Shown: positions 35,886 to 46,583, counted from the stretch's first letter. The stretch is 64,000 nucleotides of DNA from Methanosalsum zhilinae DSM 4017 (GCF_000217995.1 NC_015676.1:1967708-2031707); one strand, 5' to 3'. The notes: a model not told the origin generated them from the sequence alone. Translations and numbers: made by a program.

Positions 35886-35975
35886 CAGATAAACTAATAG
35901 CACACAGATAGCATACAGGATATTTTGCTAAAACATCTATTAATACGAATCCACAGCTTATACAGGAGAATTTCG

Positions 35976-36359
35976 ATGAAAGAACAGGTTGATGTAAAGG
36001 AATTAAAAGAAGGAAGATATGTGATCATTGATGACGAACCCTGCGTTATAAAAAGCATCTCAAAATCAAAACCAGGTAAACACGGCTCTGCCAAGGCAAG
36101 GGTTGAAGCCATCGGAATCTTTGATAACCAGAAGCGCTCAATTATAAGTTCAGTCTCTTCAAAGATATTCGTGCCACTGGTTGAGCGCAAAAGTGCACAG
36201 GTCCTCTCAATTAGCGATGATATTGCACAGCTTATGAACATGGATGATTATTCAACCTTTGAACTAAAGATCCCTGAAGAATATAAGGACAGAGTCAAAG
36301 AGGGTGAGGAAATAACCTATATCACTTCCATGGGCAAGATGAAGATAGACCTGCGATAA
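35976..36359 (+). CDS. Translation factor aIF5A (hypusine-containing)
   Basis: A 127-residue homologue of eukaryotic eIF5A and bacterial EF-P that helps ribosomes through stalling sequences. The loop SKPGKHGSAK carries K35, the lysine converted to deoxyhypusine or hypusine from a polyamine. An SH3-like domain is followed by an OB domain. An in-frame ATG at 35925 would add 17 residues, but AGGAGAA six bases before ATG 35976 and family alignment fix the start. It is followed after 17 bases by speB, which makes the polyamine precursor needed for its modification. Confidence 0.96.
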   Translation: MKEQVDVKELKEGRYVIIDDEPCVIKSISKSKPGKHGSAKARVEAIGIFDNQKRSIISSVSSKIFVPLVERKSAQVLSISDDIAQLMNMDDYSTFELKIPEEYKDRVKEGEEITYITSMGKMKIDLR

Positions 36360-36376
36360 TAAGTTATTAGGGCACA

Positions 36377-37255
36377 ATGTTCTATAAACCAATCATGATG
36401 GATGCGCTTTCTGATTACGAGTCATCCACATACGTTATTTTTGGAGTGCCTTTTGATGCAACCTCATCATATAGAAGTGGGAGCCGCTGGGCCCCTGATG
36501 CCATGAGAAAGGCATCTCTTAACTTTGAAAGTTATAACCATTTCTACAAAATTGACCTGCAGGATCTGGCCATCCATGATTCAGGTAATTTTGAGATATC
36601 AGCATCAATTGACGAAACACTTCATGATCTGCTGGTCACAGTCAGGTCCGTTGTATCAGACAATAAAATACCTATCATGCTTGGAGGAGAGCATTCAATG
36701 AGCCTGCCATGCATCAAAGCCTGTGCAGAAAATGCAGGGAATGATTTTGGAGTACTTGTACTGGACGCACATCTGGATCTAAGAGATGAGTATGCAGGAG
36801 TTAAGTACAATCATGCATGCGTATCAAGGCACATACTGGAAGAGGTTACTGAAAATTACGTAACTGTAGGTGTCAGGAGCGGTGCCGGAGAGGAATGGGA
36901 TCTGGCACGGGATAGGAACATATGCCATTACACCCCTGAAGATGTAGCAAGGAAGGGTATTGATGGGGTTGCAGATGAGATTATGGACTATCTGGACTGC
37001 AGCAGGATATATATATCTCTTGATATGGACGTATTTGACCCGGCGTATGCCCCTGGACTGGGTACACCCGAACCTTTTGGTATGAATCCATGGGATGTCC
37101 GAAAATTGATACACAGGTTTGCACCAATGTCAATAGGTTTTGATATAGTTGAAATAGCACCTGAGTATGACAGTGGCCAGGCTGCCATACTTGGTGCCAA
37201 GATAATGCGAGAGTTCATTGCAGCTTCTGCGTCCAAAAATAAAAAAATCCAATAG
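36377..37255 (+). CDS. speB: Agmatinase
   Basis: A 292-residue ureohydrolase that converts agmatine to putrescine and urea. Manganese ligands are all visible: H106 (GGEHSM), D130, H132 and D134 (DAHLD), and D216 and D218 (SLDMDVFDP). It forms an operon with aIF5A. pdaD, which makes agmatine from arginine, lies about 8 kb away, so the window holds both steps of the arginine-to-putrescine route. The gene stops with TAG; readthrough would add only about 17 codons. Confidence 0.95.
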   Translation: MFYKPIMMDALSDYESSTYVIFGVPFDATSSYRSGSRWAPDAMRKASLNFESYNHFYKIDLQDLAIHDSGNFEISASIDETLHDLLVTVRSVVSDNKIPIMLGGEHSMSLPCIKACAENAGNDFGVLVLDAHLDLRDEYAGVKYNHACVSRHILEEVTENYVTVGVRSGAGEEWDLARDRNICHYTPEDVARKGIDGVADEIMDYLDCSRIYISLDMDVFDPAYAPGLGTPEPFGMNPWDVRKLIHRFAPMSIGFDIVEIAPEYDSGQAAILGAKIMREFIAASASKNKKIQ

Positions 37256-37298
37256 ATAGTTAAATATATAGTTTTACCTCAATATCTGGATAATAACA

Positions 37299-37955
37299 AT
37301 GATAGATGATAATGACGAAATAGAAACTGAATGTCCGGTATGTTCACCAAAGACACCGGTTCTGCACGACATTCTAAAAAGCGGTCAGAATCCGATGGTA
37401 AGATGCATGGACTGCGAGCATATCCATCCTGTGACAATAGAAAAGAAATCACCAGTTGACATCAGGATAATTGTAAGTGAAGGGGACAGGTCATTTGACC
37501 TGATAATGCCAATGGACCCTGAAGATGTGGTACATGTGGGTGAAGAACTGATCGTAGATGATGAAACATCAGGTGAAGCATATCCTGTAATAATCACATC
37601 AATCGAATCCGGGGACAGGAGAGTTCAAAGTGCTATAGCAGAGAAGATCGATGCACTATGGACAAGAGCCACCGGCGAGGTTAATGTCAAAATCTCAATT
37701 CACTCAGGTACTGAAACCATTCCTGTTACCACAACAGTTCCAGGAGACAGGGAGTTTATTGTTGGTGAAGAAGAACAGGTTGGAGGAAAGTTCTTTGTCA
37801 TCACGCAGATAAAGGTACGGGATGGAAAGTTTGTATCAAGGTCAGGTAATACTGTCAAAGCCAAGCACATAAAGAGGGTCTTTGGCAGGAAAAAGAGCCG
37901 AAACTGGGGAGAGGGTAGGACTGCATGGAGTTTGAAGAAAAGAAGAAAAGAATGA
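37299..37955 (+). CDS. HVO_0476-family zinc finger protein
   Basis: A 218-residue euryarchaeal protein. The N-terminal zinc finger has C12, C15, C36 and C39 (ECPVC, RCMDC). Two beta-rich segments with a repeated theme follow ([12 protein letters not shown] and [16 protein letters not shown]), ending in a basic tail (GRKKSRNWG). The family has no proven role; an RNA or DNA association is suggested by the finger and basic tail only. It overlaps the pcm gene by 31 bases, so the two are co-translated. Confidence 0.82.
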   Translation: MIDDNDEIETECPVCSPKTPVLHDILKSGQNPMVRCMDCEHIHPVTIEKKSPVDIRIIVSEGDRSFDLIMPMDPEDVVHVGEELIVDDETSGEAYPVIITSIESGDRRVQSAIAEKIDALWTRATGEVNVKISIHSGTETIPVTTTVPGDREFIVGEEEQVGGKFFVITQIKVRDGKFVSRSGNTVKAKHIKRVFGRKKSRNWGEGRTAWSLKKRRKE

Positions 37956-38581
37956 TCAATGGCCTTAAAGGGCAGGGAATAAGTAAAAAGGTACTTGATG
38001 CAATCACAAAGGTAGACAGACATCGATTTGTTCCGGAGCAGTTGGAAGGTGATGCATATTATGATACACCCCTTCCGATAGGGTACAATCAGACAATTTC
38101 TGCCCCGCATATGGTGGCCATGATGTGCGACATGCTCGATCTTGAGGAAGGACATAGAGTGCTTGAAATCGGTGCCGGGTCCGGATATAATGCTGCAGTG
38201 ATGGCAGAGCTGATAGGAGAGAATGGACATATATATACCATTGAACGCATCAAACCCCTTGTAGATTTTGCAAAGAATAACCTGGAAAAAGCGGGCTATT
38301 CAAATGTTACGGTGGTTCATGGTGACGGATCTGAGGGATATCCCTCTGCGGCTCCATATGACCGTATAACTGTCACTTCTGCAGCACCAGAGATACCAGA
38401 GATTTTTCTGGAACAATTAAAACCCGAAGGCATACTCCTGATTCCGGTGGGCATTCCATATCAGGAATTATATCTTGTTCGAAAGGATTTAGATGGCAAT
38501 ATACATAAAGAGCCAAAGGGAGGAGTAATGTTTGTTCCCCTTGTAGGTAAATATGGATTCAGGAAAGATGATGGTTACTGA
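37925..38581 (+). CDS. pcm: Protein-L-isoaspartate O-methyltransferase
   Basis: A 218-residue SAM-dependent repair methyltransferase that methylates isoaspartyl residues in aged proteins. It has the family start [10 protein letters not shown], the substrate loop [12 protein letters not shown] and the SAM motif [13 protein letters not shown]. The length is normal. The start ATG lies inside the zinc-finger gene. Identification is secure. Confidence 0.95.
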   Translation: MEFEEKKKRMINGLKGQGISKKVLDAITKVDRHRFVPEQLEGDAYYDTPLPIGYNQTISAPHMVAMMCDMLDLEEGHRVLEIGAGSGYNAAVMAELIGENGHIYTIERIKPLVDFAKNNLEKAGYSNVTVVHGDGSEGYPSAAPYDRITVTSAAPEIPEIFLEQLKPEGILLIPVGIPYQELYLVRKDLDGNIHKEPKGGVMFVPLVGKYGFRKDDGY

Positions 38582-38648
38582 AATTATAAGTATTCAATAG
38601 GAGCATATATTTTGCTGAACAAGGGAATAAAGTAATTGATGATTTTGC

Positions 38649-39359
38649 ATGGTCAGCAAAAGAATAATCTACACACCATTTAGTGCATTATTTCTGGTAC
38701 TCCTGGTACTAATTCTGCTGGTCATAGTCAGCATACTCTTCATGGGCCTTGTGAGTACCGCTTTTGTCAGACTTGGTTTTTCATGGAGCCACGCATTTTT
38801 ACTGCTTCTTTTTTCACTAATTGGAAGCAGTGTAAATGTCCCCATTGGAATACTTGAATCCAAAAGGCCCATTATAACAGAAAAATATATCAGCTTTTTT
38901 GGGATGAGATACAAACTTCCTGTGATACAGGAAAAAAAGAACAGAACAGTGCTGTCAATAAATATCGGCGGTGCCGTGATTCCTATAATAGTCTCTCTAT
39001 ACCTGATATGGACATTTCCACAAACTGTTCTGATATGTATTGCAGGTATTGCTATAGTGTCCCTTATAACCTGGCTGGTGGCCCGTCCTGTCAGAGGTGT
39101 TGGGATTGTTACCCCCATTATAGTACCACCCCTGGCTGCAGTTGTTAGCTCGCTGATATTGATATCACTTTTCCATCAGATGCAGGATTATATATTTATA
39201 GTTGCGTATACTTCAGGTACTATCGGAACACTGCTTGGAGCAGATATATTCAATCTAAGATCAATCAGGGACCTGGGGGCACCTGTTGCAAGTATCGGTG
39301 GTGCAGGCACATTTGATGGAGTGTTCCTCACAGGCATAATTGCAGTAATAATTGTATGA
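38649..39359 (+). CDS. DUF1614 family membrane protein
   Basis: A 236-residue membrane protein with about six to seven transmembrane helices. The C-terminal signature IGGAGTFDGVFLTGIIAV is typical of DUF1614. No transport or enzyme function is known. It stands between pcm and hisF on the plus strand, with short gaps (about 67 and 49 bases), and may share a transcript with its neighbours. Confidence 0.82.
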   Translation: MVSKRIIYTPFSALFLVLLVLILLVIVSILFMGLVSTAFVRLGFSWSHAFLLLLFSLIGSSVNVPIGILESKRPIITEKYISFFGMRYKLPVIQEKKNRTVLSINIGGAVIPIIVSLYLIWTFPQTVLICIAGIAIVSLITWLVARPVRGVGIVTPIIVPPLAAVVSSLILISLFHQMQDYIFIVAYTSGTIGTLLGADIFNLRSIRDLGAPVASIGGAGTFDGVFLTGIIAVIIV

Positions 39360-39408
39360 AAATATTGATCAATAATTATTTTAGCTTGAATGAAAGTATA
39401 CAGATACT

Positions 39409-40230
39409 ATGCTTACAAAAAGAATCATACCATGTCTGGATGTCACCCTTGACGAGGCTGGCGGAACTGTTGTCAAAGGAATCGAATTCGTCAATTTGAA
39501 AAAAGCAGGAGACCCTGTAGAACTTGCAAAGCGTTACAATGAACAGGGTGCAGACGAACTTGTATTTCTGGACATTACAGCCTCCCATGAAAAGCGTTCA
39601 ACAATGATAGATGTTATTGAAAGAACTGCAGATGAAGTGTTTATTCCACTGACCGTTGGTGGAGGAGTTAGTTCTGTAGATCACATCCGCCAGATACTAC
39701 GAGCCGGTGCGGATAAGGTTGCAGTAAATACTGCTGCTGTAAAGAATCCTGAACTGGTAAGAGAAGCCGCCGATATCTTTGGATCCCAGTGTATCGTTGC
39801 AGCAGTGGACTGTAAAAGAAATACCGATGTTGAAAATAATCCAGATAAAACAATACTTACACTGGAGGACGGTACTCCTGCCTGGTATGAAGTGGTCATA
39901 TATGGAGGACGCAAGAGAACTGGCCTGGATACGGTCCAGTGGGCACATAAGCTGCAGGAAATGGGCGCAGGAGAGATACTGCTTACAAGTATGGACAGAG
40001 ATGGAACATACGATGGATTTGACATTCCCATAACAAATAAACTATCCCTTGAACTCGAGATACCAATTATAGCATCCGGAGGTGTTGGAAACCCGGAACA
40101 TATCTATGATGGATTTGTCAGTGGTAAAGCGGATGCTGCACTTGCTGCCAGCATATTCCATTTTGGAGAATATACCATACCTGAGGTAAAGGAATATCTC
40201 AAAAGTAAGGGAATACCTGTTAGAATCTAA
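39409..40230 (+). CDS. hisF: Imidazole glycerol phosphate synthase subunit HisF
   Basis: A 273-residue TIM barrel that closes the imidazole ring in histidine synthesis, using ammonia from HisH. D11 (IIPCLDV) is the catalytic base or acid at the barrel top. The second half has the matching Asp in [13 protein letters not shown]. Phosphate loops VGGGV and ASGGVG are present. It is slightly longer than bacterial HisF, as in other methanogens. hisE lies 15 kb away; the other his genes are not here. Confidence 0.96.
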   Translation: MLTKRIIPCLDVTLDEAGGTVVKGIEFVNLKKAGDPVELAKRYNEQGADELVFLDITASHEKRSTMIDVIERTADEVFIPLTVGGGVSSVDHIRQILRAGADKVAVNTAAVKNPELVREAADIFGSQCIVAAVDCKRNTDVENNPDKTILTLEDGTPAWYEVVIYGGRKRTGLDTVQWAHKLQEMGAGEILLTSMDRDGTYDGFDIPITNKLSLELEIPIIASGGVGNPEHIYDGFVSGKADAALAASIFHFGEYTIPEVKEYLKSKGIPVRI

Positions 40231-40280
40231 AACATAAATATGCAACAATTATTTATCCCTTTGATCCAGAATAGCCGGCA

Positions 40281-42740
40281 ATGAGCAGGAAAGTAGAACT
40301 CCTGGCACCTGCCGGAAACAGGGAATCCTTCATGGCAGCTCTTGAGAATGGAGCAGATGCCATATATATCGGTGCGCAGTCACTCAGTGCAAGGCATTAT
40401 GCAGATAACTTTTCTCCTGAAGAAATAAAGGATGCAATTGATCAGGCACATGCAAGAGGAGTAAGTGTATATGTTACAGTAAATACACTCATAAAAGACA
40501 GTGAATTGGATTATGCCATTGAGCTTATCCATGAACTATATATTCATGGTGTGGATGCCATAATTGTCCAGGACCTGGGACTGCTTCACCTGCTAAAAGA
40601 GAAGATGCCTGATCTACCAGTTCATGCCAGCACCCAGATGAACATTCACAATACTGAAGGTATCAGATTTCTTCAGGAAGCAGGTGTTGATAGAGTAATA
40701 CTGGCACGGGAAATGAGCCTGGATGAAATACAAGCCTTCAAAAAAAATACAGGAATGGAGATTGAGGTTTTTGTACATGGTGCCATCTGTTTTTCCTACT
40801 CGGGCCAGTGCCTGATGAGCAGTATGATAGGAGGCAGAAGTGGAAACCGTGGCCACTGTGCCCAGCCCTGCAGACGAAGATACAGGCTCAGGAACAAAGG
40901 AGAAAATGTGGAAACAGGGGGAGAATATCTGTTAAGTACAGGGGACCTCTGTACTGCTACAATATTGCCCCAGCTTATTGAAGCAGGGATTGATTCCTTT
41001 AAAATAGAAGGACGGATGAAAAAGGCAGAATACGTGGCCGGAGTAGTCAGGATATACAGGCGTCTAATTGATAGATATATGCAAGATCCAGAAAATTATT
41101 TTGTCCTGGACAGCGAATTGGAAGAACTTACTCAGCTTTTCAACCGGGATTTTTCAACAGGATATCTCATTCCAGGTGAAAAACTTCTGAGCATACAGCG
41201 TCCATATAACAGAGGTATGATAGCAGGGGAGGTTATAGGATACAACATGCAACGTTCAAGTATGCGCATCCGTCTATGTGAAACCCTGAGAATTAGAGAT
41301 GGGATCGGCATTGAAAGCGGATGTGATAATGTCGGCCTGATAATCTACAAAATGTATGAGAACGGGTTGCCTGTAGATAAAGCAGAAAGCGGTTCTGTGG
41401 TAGAAATACCATCTGATCATGCATTAAAATCCGGTACTGTATACAGGACAATGAACAATCTTCTGATCAGTGATCTAAGATCAACATATATATCACCTGC
41501 AAAAGGCAGAAAAGTACCTGTAACAATAGAGGTTTGTGCAATGGCTGGAAAGCCTCTGAGAATCCAGGTAAAGGATATGGATTCGAATCAGGTTTGCGTC
41601 CATTCAGAGTACATCATTGAAAAAGCAAGGACAAAACCAACAGACAAAAGCCAGATAGCAGATATCATGAAAGGATTGGGAAATACTATATTTGAACCTG
41701 AGAATGTGATCATAAAATCAGAAGATGATATATTCATACCTCTTGGACAGCTCAAGAACACCAGAAATCAGGCTATCAGAGATCTTACTGATATTAGAGT
41801 AATAAAATGGAGAAGAGGTTCAGTAATCTCTGAAAAATATTCACAGCAGATTATTGAAGACAGATATAAAATAGAATCTGAGAAATGGACAGATAATGAG
41901 GAGGTATATCTAAGTGTCCTTGTAGATAGCTTGCAGGATATGAAAAGTTCAATAGACGCAGGAGCTAGCAGGATATACTTTGCAATTGATAGTCAACATT
42001 CATTAGACACACTGAATCTTAATGATATGGCACAGTACGCACATAGTGCAGGATGTAGTATATACTTCCATACACCACGTATCACCAGAGAGGATGATAT
42101 GGATATGGTACATAAAATATTCTCATATGCATCACAGATAGCAGATGGCGTACTGGTATCCAATCCCGGTACATTAAGGATTGCAAAAGAATTTGATCTG
42201 CCGGTAATTGCCGATTATCCAATGAATATATTCAACATCCCATCTCTTAAATTTATCATGCAGAAGGGAGCCTGTAGTGCGGTGCTATCTCCTGAACTTA
42301 CAATGGAACAGATTGAAGCCATTGCACAGAATGGTTCTGTGGAATGTACTGTACATTCAAAAATGACCCTCATTGAATCAGAATGCTGTGTGATATCAGA
42401 TATATTCGGGAGTGATGGATGCAAGATGTTATGCAGGAACGCAGAATTTGAAATTGTGGATGAGAAGGGGTATTCATTTCCACTGAGATTTAAAAGTAAA
42501 TGCAGAACTTCTCTCTTAAATTCCAGAACACTTTGTATGCACAATCATATCCCGGATATTGTCAAAGCAGGTGTATCCGGAGTTATAATTGATGCCAGGA
42601 ATCTGGATGAAGATCTGAAGAGAACAGTGAAGCTGTACAGGAAGGCAATCGACAATGCACTTGCAGGATCTGATCAGGTATCCTGCATTCAGAAGGGATC
42701 AGAATATACCACCGGCCATTATTTAAGGGGAGTCCTCTGA
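40281..42740 (+). CDS. Large U32 family peptidase-like protein
   Basis: An 819-residue protein of the U32 (collagenase-like) family. The N-terminal half is the U32 TIM barrel (ELLAPAGNRESFMAALENGADAIYIG) with the signature EVFVHGAICFSYSGQCLMSS followed by GHCAQPCRRRYR, whose cysteines bind an Fe-S cluster in characterised relatives. A DUF3656-like middle domain and a second half-barrel (LSVLVDSLQDMKSSIDAGASRIYF) follow. Relatives such as RlhA hydroxylate 23S rRNA, and others hydroxylate tRNA, so an RNA-modification role is more likely than proteolysis. It is monocistronic. Confidence 0.88.
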   Translation: MSRKVELLAPAGNRESFMAALENGADAIYIGAQSLSARHYADNFSPEEIKDAIDQAHARGVSVYVTVNTLIKDSELDYAIELIHELYIHGVDAIIVQDLGLLHLLKEKMPDLPVHASTQMNIHNTEGIRFLQEAGVDRVILAREMSLDEIQAFKKNTGMEIEVFVHGAICFSYSGQCLMSSMIGGRSGNRGHCAQPCRRRYRLRNKGENVETGGEYLLSTGDLCTATILPQLIEAGIDSFKIEGRMKKAEYVAGVVRIYRRLIDRYMQDPENYFVLDSELEELTQLFNRDFSTGYLIPGEKLLSIQRPYNRGMIAGEVIGYNMQRSSMRIRLCETLRIRDGIGIESGCDNVGLIIYKMYENGLPVDKAESGSVVEIPSDHALKSGTVYRTMNNLLISDLRSTYISPAKGRKVPVTIEVCAMAGKPLRIQVKDMDSNQVCVHSEYIIEKARTKPTDKSQIADIMKGLGNTIFEPENVIIKSEDDIFIPLGQLKNTRNQAIRDLTDIRVIKWRRGSVISEKYSQQIIEDRYKIESEKWTDNEEVYLSVLVDSLQDMKSSIDAGASRIYFAIDSQHSLDTLNLNDMAQYAHSAGCSIYFHTPRITREDDMDMVHKIFSYASQIADGVLVSNPGTLRIAKEFDLPVIADYPMNIFNIPSLKFIMQKGACSAVLSPELTMEQIEAIAQNGSVECTVHSKMTLIESECCVISDIFGSDGCKMLCRNAEFEIVDEKGYSFPLRFKSKCRTSLLNSRTLCMHNHIPDIVKAGVSGVIIDARNLDEDLKRTVKLYRKAIDNALAGSDQVSCIQKGSEYTTGHYLRGVL

Positions 42741-42871
42741 AAAAATCCAGAAAATTGCTGGAAGATATAAACAGATGATCCAGAAAACAGTTTCAGTCCA
42801 CAATAACCGAAAAAAAAGATTATTCTCAGGAAAGATTAAATAATTTCAAACCCATCTATTGATGGATAAAA

Positions 42872-43123
42872 ATGATAGGAATACCTGAAGTAACAACTAT
42901 TATACTCGCAGTACTGGCTGCATTGATATTATATAAACTTCTGAAAACTGTAAAGAGCCTTGTGATCAATGCAGTACTGGGCCTGATCGTACTGGTTGGT
43001 GCAAATATACTGTTCGGACTTGGAATTGCATATACATGGGTAGTAATACTGATATGTGCAATTGGTGGAATATTTGGTGCACTTCTGATAATACTGTTGA
43101 ACCTGCTGGGAATTGCATTTTAA
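42872..43123 (+). CDS. BofA-like small membrane protein
   Basis: An 83-residue protein made almost wholly of three hydrophobic helices (about 8-24, 32-50, 56-80), with the pattern seen in the pro-sigmaK processing inhibitor BofA family (LLKTVKSLVINAVLGLIVLVGANILFG). Archaea lack sporulation, so the name only marks homology. The role is unknown. A small CCATC/GATGG hairpin lies just before the start (42852-42865). Confidence 0.75.
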   Translation: MIGIPEVTTIILAVLAALILYKLLKTVKSLVINAVLGLIVLVGANILFGLGIAYTWVVILICAIGGIFGALLIILLNLLGIAF

Positions 43124-43178
43124 GGCAGTTATGTCCATACCAGTATGAAACAAATATTGAGAGCCTTATCAGAACAGT

Positions 43179-43829
43179 TCATATTGAACCTATAACCCCC
43201 TGAATGGTGTGGCGAATGTATTCCTTACCCCTGAACACCTTTTTGGATCTCGTTTCTTCTATATCCATATATCCAGAGCAACTGAACAGTTTTTCAATCT
43301 CTTCAACTGTAAAGTAGTGGTAGATAATTCCGTTTTTTCTCAGAAAAGTATCTTTTTCAATTTCATCTCCTCCGTACCTCATATCTTCCACACCAAATAC
43401 TTCAAAGAAAAGATAGCCCTTATCCTGTATTACCCTTAAAATTTCCTCTGCAGCATCTTCTCTTTCCTCCTCAAATAAATGGTGCAGAACCCCATAACAT
43501 ACAATACCATCAACTGAATTGTCGCACAGGGGAAGACGAGTTAGATCTGAGACCATATATTCTGCACTACATCCATACTTATCAAGATAGGACCGTGCAG
43601 CCCTGATGCCATTCAAGGACACATCTATGCCGATAACTCTATAGTTCCTTGAGAGTGGTAACAGATAGCGTCCGTTACCACACCCTGCATCAAGTACCCT
43701 TGATCCTTCAGGCAGGTGTTCCCTGATAGCTTTGATTGACCTGGGACCACCCCATACAAGAGATTCATATTCCCGATCCCATGCCCTGAAATGTGGTTTA
43801 AGATCGAAATTACCTATTTCCGGGTTCAT
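43179..43829 (-). CDS. Class I SAM-dependent methyltransferase
   Basis: A 216-residue Rossmann-fold methyltransferase. The SAM-binding glycine loop is [15 protein letters not shown], followed by the acidic loop end IGIDVS and the motif [11 protein letters not shown]. The substrate cannot be deduced. Its start overlaps the end of lysS by 20 bases, so the two are translated together. Confidence 0.88.
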   Translation of the reverse strand: MNPEIGNFDLKPHFRAWDREYESLVWGGPRSIKAIREHLPEGSRVLDAGCGNGRYLLPLSRNYRVIGIDVSLNGIRAARSYLDKYGCSAEYMVSDLTRLPLCDNSVDGIVCYGVLHHLFEEEREDAAEEILRVIQDKGYLFFEVFGVEDMRYGGDEIEKDTFLRKNGIIYHYFTVEEIEKLFSCSGYMDIEETRSKKVFRGKEYIRHTIQGVIGSI

Positions 43830-45411
43830 ATCGGAATGCCTCAGTAAACCTCCTTACCAGAAAATCACTGTCAAGGGAAGATAGAAACCATCCAGCCTTG
43901 GGTCCGGAGCTCTGTCCAAGGATCACTGTGTATATTGCTTTGAAAAGATCTTTGGGATTCACCTTCAGTTCAGTTTCCTCACATCCCAGAATGTCTGCCA
44001 TCTTGCTGTGTATCCTGGATCCCACATCCTTTGCCTGATATACAAGATTATGATACTGTTCACCACTCATATTCCCCTCCTCCTCAATCACCTCAGCCAT
44101 GGCTGCCAGAAATGCTTTCTGGGTATCAGAGAGGGTGGCGGTCTGGGGTGGCAGGTCATCCCTTACACTAAACTTTGCAAATGGAGGAGCATACATATCA
44201 AGCCAGTTTGCTACATTATCTACAAGTTCCTTTATACACTTGCGATTATCTGTACTGTATCCTGCTCTTTTTAAAATTTTGAGTATCTGTTCAAAATCAC
44301 CATGTGCAACCTGATATAATGTTACCATGTGCTTGAATGGAATCTCAGTATGACATATACCACTTGCTTTTGAGAGCTCAAGCACACGTCTGTTGTAATC
44401 AGGGAGCTGATCAGCCTGATTGAGACGTTCATATTCATCAACCAGTGTGAGCAGGGGAAGTCCTGGATCAAACTGAATATGCTTTTCAGGTCTGGTCCTT
44501 ATGATCAGGTACCTGAGAACTTCCGGAGGAACTACTTTGAGCATATCGGATATTGATACCACAACGCCGGTTGATGAGGACATGGCACCCTTATCGGCCA
44601 GCATTATCCATTCATATACCACCGGATAAGGTGGCTCGTATCCAAATATTTCCCGGGTGATCCGTTTTCCAGTATCATATGACCCACCTCTTGATGCATG
44701 GTCTTTTCCAAATGGCTCCACTGTAACACCAAGTATCTTCCACCTTGCAGCCCAGTCAACACGCCATGTGAGTTTACCACCTCCCTGCATGGATACTGTT
44801 CCGGAATGTCCACAGGAACACGTATAGTCTACAGTTTCAGAATCAGCATCAAAACCTGTCACTATTGTGGTATTGATCCTGCCGCACTCTTCACATATGG
44901 GATTGAAAGGGCTCCAGTCACTGGCAGGCTTTCTGCCGGAAACCTCTGATAATATGTCAGCAATTTCATCTCTTTTTTTGAGTGCTGTCTTAACAGCTTC
45001 AGTATAAGCACCACTTTTGTACAGTTCATCTGCCCTGTATACCTGTGGCTCTATCCCCAGTTTTTTCATTGACTCAAGGAAAGGATTTAGAAAATGCTCT
45101 GCATAGTTGGCACAGTTTCCACATGGACAGGGAATCTCTGATAGTGGCATGCCAACATATTCAGAATAGTTCTGGGGGAGGAATGGATATACCTTTCTAA
45201 GAGGATCAAAAGTATCAGCAATATAGATCAGATTTACACTGTCTTCCATATCCAGCAGGGCACGATAAACTGCATCTGCGGTTACAACCTCTCTCATATT
45301 ACCAATATGTATGTGCCCTGAAGGAGTGATCCCTGTTGCAACAACATTTTCTTTTCTCTGTTCCAGTACATCTTCTGCTACAACATCTGCCCAGTGTATG
45401 ATTTCTGCCAT
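43810..45411 (-). CDS. lysS: Lysyl-tRNA synthetase, class I
   Basis: A 533-residue class I LysRS, an enzyme type found mainly in archaea, that charges tRNA-Lys. The HIGH motif appears as GHIHIGN and the KMSKS equivalent as AMSSSTG. Zinc-type cysteines occur in CPCGNC, CEECGRI and CSCGHSG. The length is normal. Some Methanosarcinaceae have class I and class II LysRS side by side; only this one is in the window. It is transcribed with the methyltransferase gene. Confidence 0.96.
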   Translation of the reverse strand: MAEIIHWADVVAEDVLEQRKENVVATGITPSGHIHIGNMREVVTADAVYRALLDMEDSVNLIYIADTFDPLRKVYPFLPQNYSEYVGMPLSEIPCPCGNCANYAEHFLNPFLESMKKLGIEPQVYRADELYKSGAYTEAVKTALKKRDEIADILSEVSGRKPASDWSPFNPICEECGRINTTIVTGFDADSETVDYTCSCGHSGTVSMQGGGKLTWRVDWAARWKILGVTVEPFGKDHASRGGSYDTGKRITREIFGYEPPYPVVYEWIMLADKGAMSSSTGVVVSISDMLKVVPPEVLRYLIIRTRPEKHIQFDPGLPLLTLVDEYERLNQADQLPDYNRRVLELSKASGICHTEIPFKHMVTLYQVAHGDFEQILKILKRAGYSTDNRKCIKELVDNVANWLDMYAPPFAKFSVRDDLPPQTATLSDTQKAFLAAMAEVIEEEGNMSGEQYHNLVYQAKDVGSRIHSKMADILGCEETELKVNPKDLFKAIYTVILGQSSGPKAGWFLSSLDSDFLVRRFTEAFRYEPGNR

Positions 45412-45618
45412 TATTTCACCAGATTCTGCTTAAATTTAACCAGCTCATATTGAATATTTCATAATATTAGCTATTCATGTGATTTCAAAATTTCCTGTAG
45501 ACAGGACAAGCATTTGTAATACACAAAAATAAGTCCTCTACTATAAGTTCATTTCCTGCATGTTAAATGTTTTAAAGGATAAATTATTTATTCCACATCA
45601 ATATCTAGAATAATTAAT

Positions 45619-46161
45619 ATGGTACCCAGAAAAGCATTCATGACAAAAGGTGTTGGAGTCCATAAGGATAAACTGGCATCTTTTGAATTAGCATTAAGAG
45701 AAGCAGGTATAGAAAAATATAACCTTGTAACCGTTTCAAGCATATTACCTCCCAACTGCAAGGTCATTTCAAAAGAGCAGGGATTAAAAGAACTCAAACC
45801 CGGGGCTATCGTCCACTGTGTTCTTGCAAAGAGCCAGACAGATGAACCGTACAGGACTCTGGCTGCAGCCATTGGAAATGCTATTCCGGTCAATGAAGAT
45901 AACTATGGATATATATCAGAACATCATTCCTTCGGTGAAGACGAAAAAGCCGCAGGGGAATATGCAGAAGATCTTGCAGCAACAATGCTTGCAACTACCT
46001 TTGGAATTGAGTTCGATGTTGATTCTGCCTGGCATGAAAGGGAAGATGTATACAAGGCAAGCGGGCACATAATAGATACAACCCATATATGCCAGTGTGC
46101 AAAAGGTGATAAGAGCGGGAAATGGACAACTGTAGTAGCAGCAATGGTATTTGTGGAATAA
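45619..46161 (+). CDS. pdaD: Pyruvoyl-dependent arginine decarboxylase
   Basis: A 180-residue proenzyme that cuts itself between S40 and S41 (LVTVS-SILPPNC) to form a pyruvoyl group, then decarboxylates arginine to agmatine for polyamine synthesis. The late segment SAWHEREDVYKASG supplies active-site acids. A TATA-like AAATTATTTA about 33 bases before the ATG suggests a very short leader. speB, for the next step, lies about 8 kb upstream with aIF5A. The 3' end is followed by three hairpins. Confidence 0.95.
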   Translation: MVPRKAFMTKGVGVHKDKLASFELALREAGIEKYNLVTVSSILPPNCKVISKEQGLKELKPGAIVHCVLAKSQTDEPYRTLAAAIGNAIPVNEDNYGYISEHHSFGEDEKAAGEYAEDLAATMLATTFGIEFDVDSAWHEREDVYKASGHIIDTTHICQCAKGDKSGKWTTVVAAMVFVE

Positions 46162-46175
46162 CAAAATCAGCTACC

Positions 46176-46269
46176 CTCCTTTGCGGAAGGAGACTCCTGC
46201 TCTAAAATTTGAACTTATATTATAGTTCAAGCATGTAGTATGTATTGCATCCATTGCAATACATAACTA
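46176..46269 (+). ncRNA. Candidate structured RNA or 3' leader with three hairpins
   Basis: Three perfect inverted repeats follow the pdaD stop in succession. H1 is CTCCTT/AAGGAG at 46176-46192, loop TGCGG. H2 is TTGAACT/AGTTCAA at 46209-46230, loop of eight. H3 has 11-bp arms, TATGTATTGCA/TGCAATACATA, at 46239-46265, loop TCCAT, extendable to 14 bp with one bulge (46236-46269). The AAGGAG of H1 could also pair with CTCCT at 46194-46198, an alternative fold. The strand is assumed plus because pdaD reads in. It could be the pdaD 3' end, a terminator or an independent RNA. Confidence 0.45.
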
Positions 46270-46315
46270 ATTTTCTTCCGGTAATTAAAAATATTAATAG
46301 ATCAACCTTGATATT

Positions 46316-46537
46316 ATGACCCGTATAACCCAGAACCATTATAAGAATACTCAAAGCGTACTGATAGATATATTCCAGCTGTACAATTCCAGGGAACCAG
46401 ATTCAAATGAAATGCAATCACTCCTAACAGAACTGGGCACCCATGGATCACATTCCAGAGAAGCGGTGATATACGAAGATGAGGAAATGCAGCACATCCA
46501 CACAAAAAAAGTTACATCAGGATCTTACAGAAACTGA
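46316..46537 (+). CDS. Possible small protein, unknown function
   Basis: A 73-residue frame, hydrophilic and acidic in the second half (YEDEEMQHIH), with no recognised motif. In its favour, a TATA-like AAAAATATTAAT lies about 26 bases before the ATG, as expected for a leaderless archaeal message. Against it, there is no ribosome site, no homologue comes to mind, and composition is close to intergenic sequence. If it is not a gene, 46162-46583 is a 422-base gap holding only the three hairpins. Confidence 0.35.
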   Translation: MTRITQNHYKNTQSVLIDIFQLYNSREPDSNEMQSLLTELGTHGSHSREAVIYEDEEMQHIHTKKVTSGSYRN

Positions 46538-46583
46538 ATTTGCACTACAGTGGAACTGATCAGTTCAATGATCAGAAATATAT

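Noticed and set aside
37253-37310. Pyrrolysine readthrough of the speB TAG stop
   Set aside because: Readthrough would add about 17 AT-rich codons with no conserved sequence, and agmatinase is already complete.
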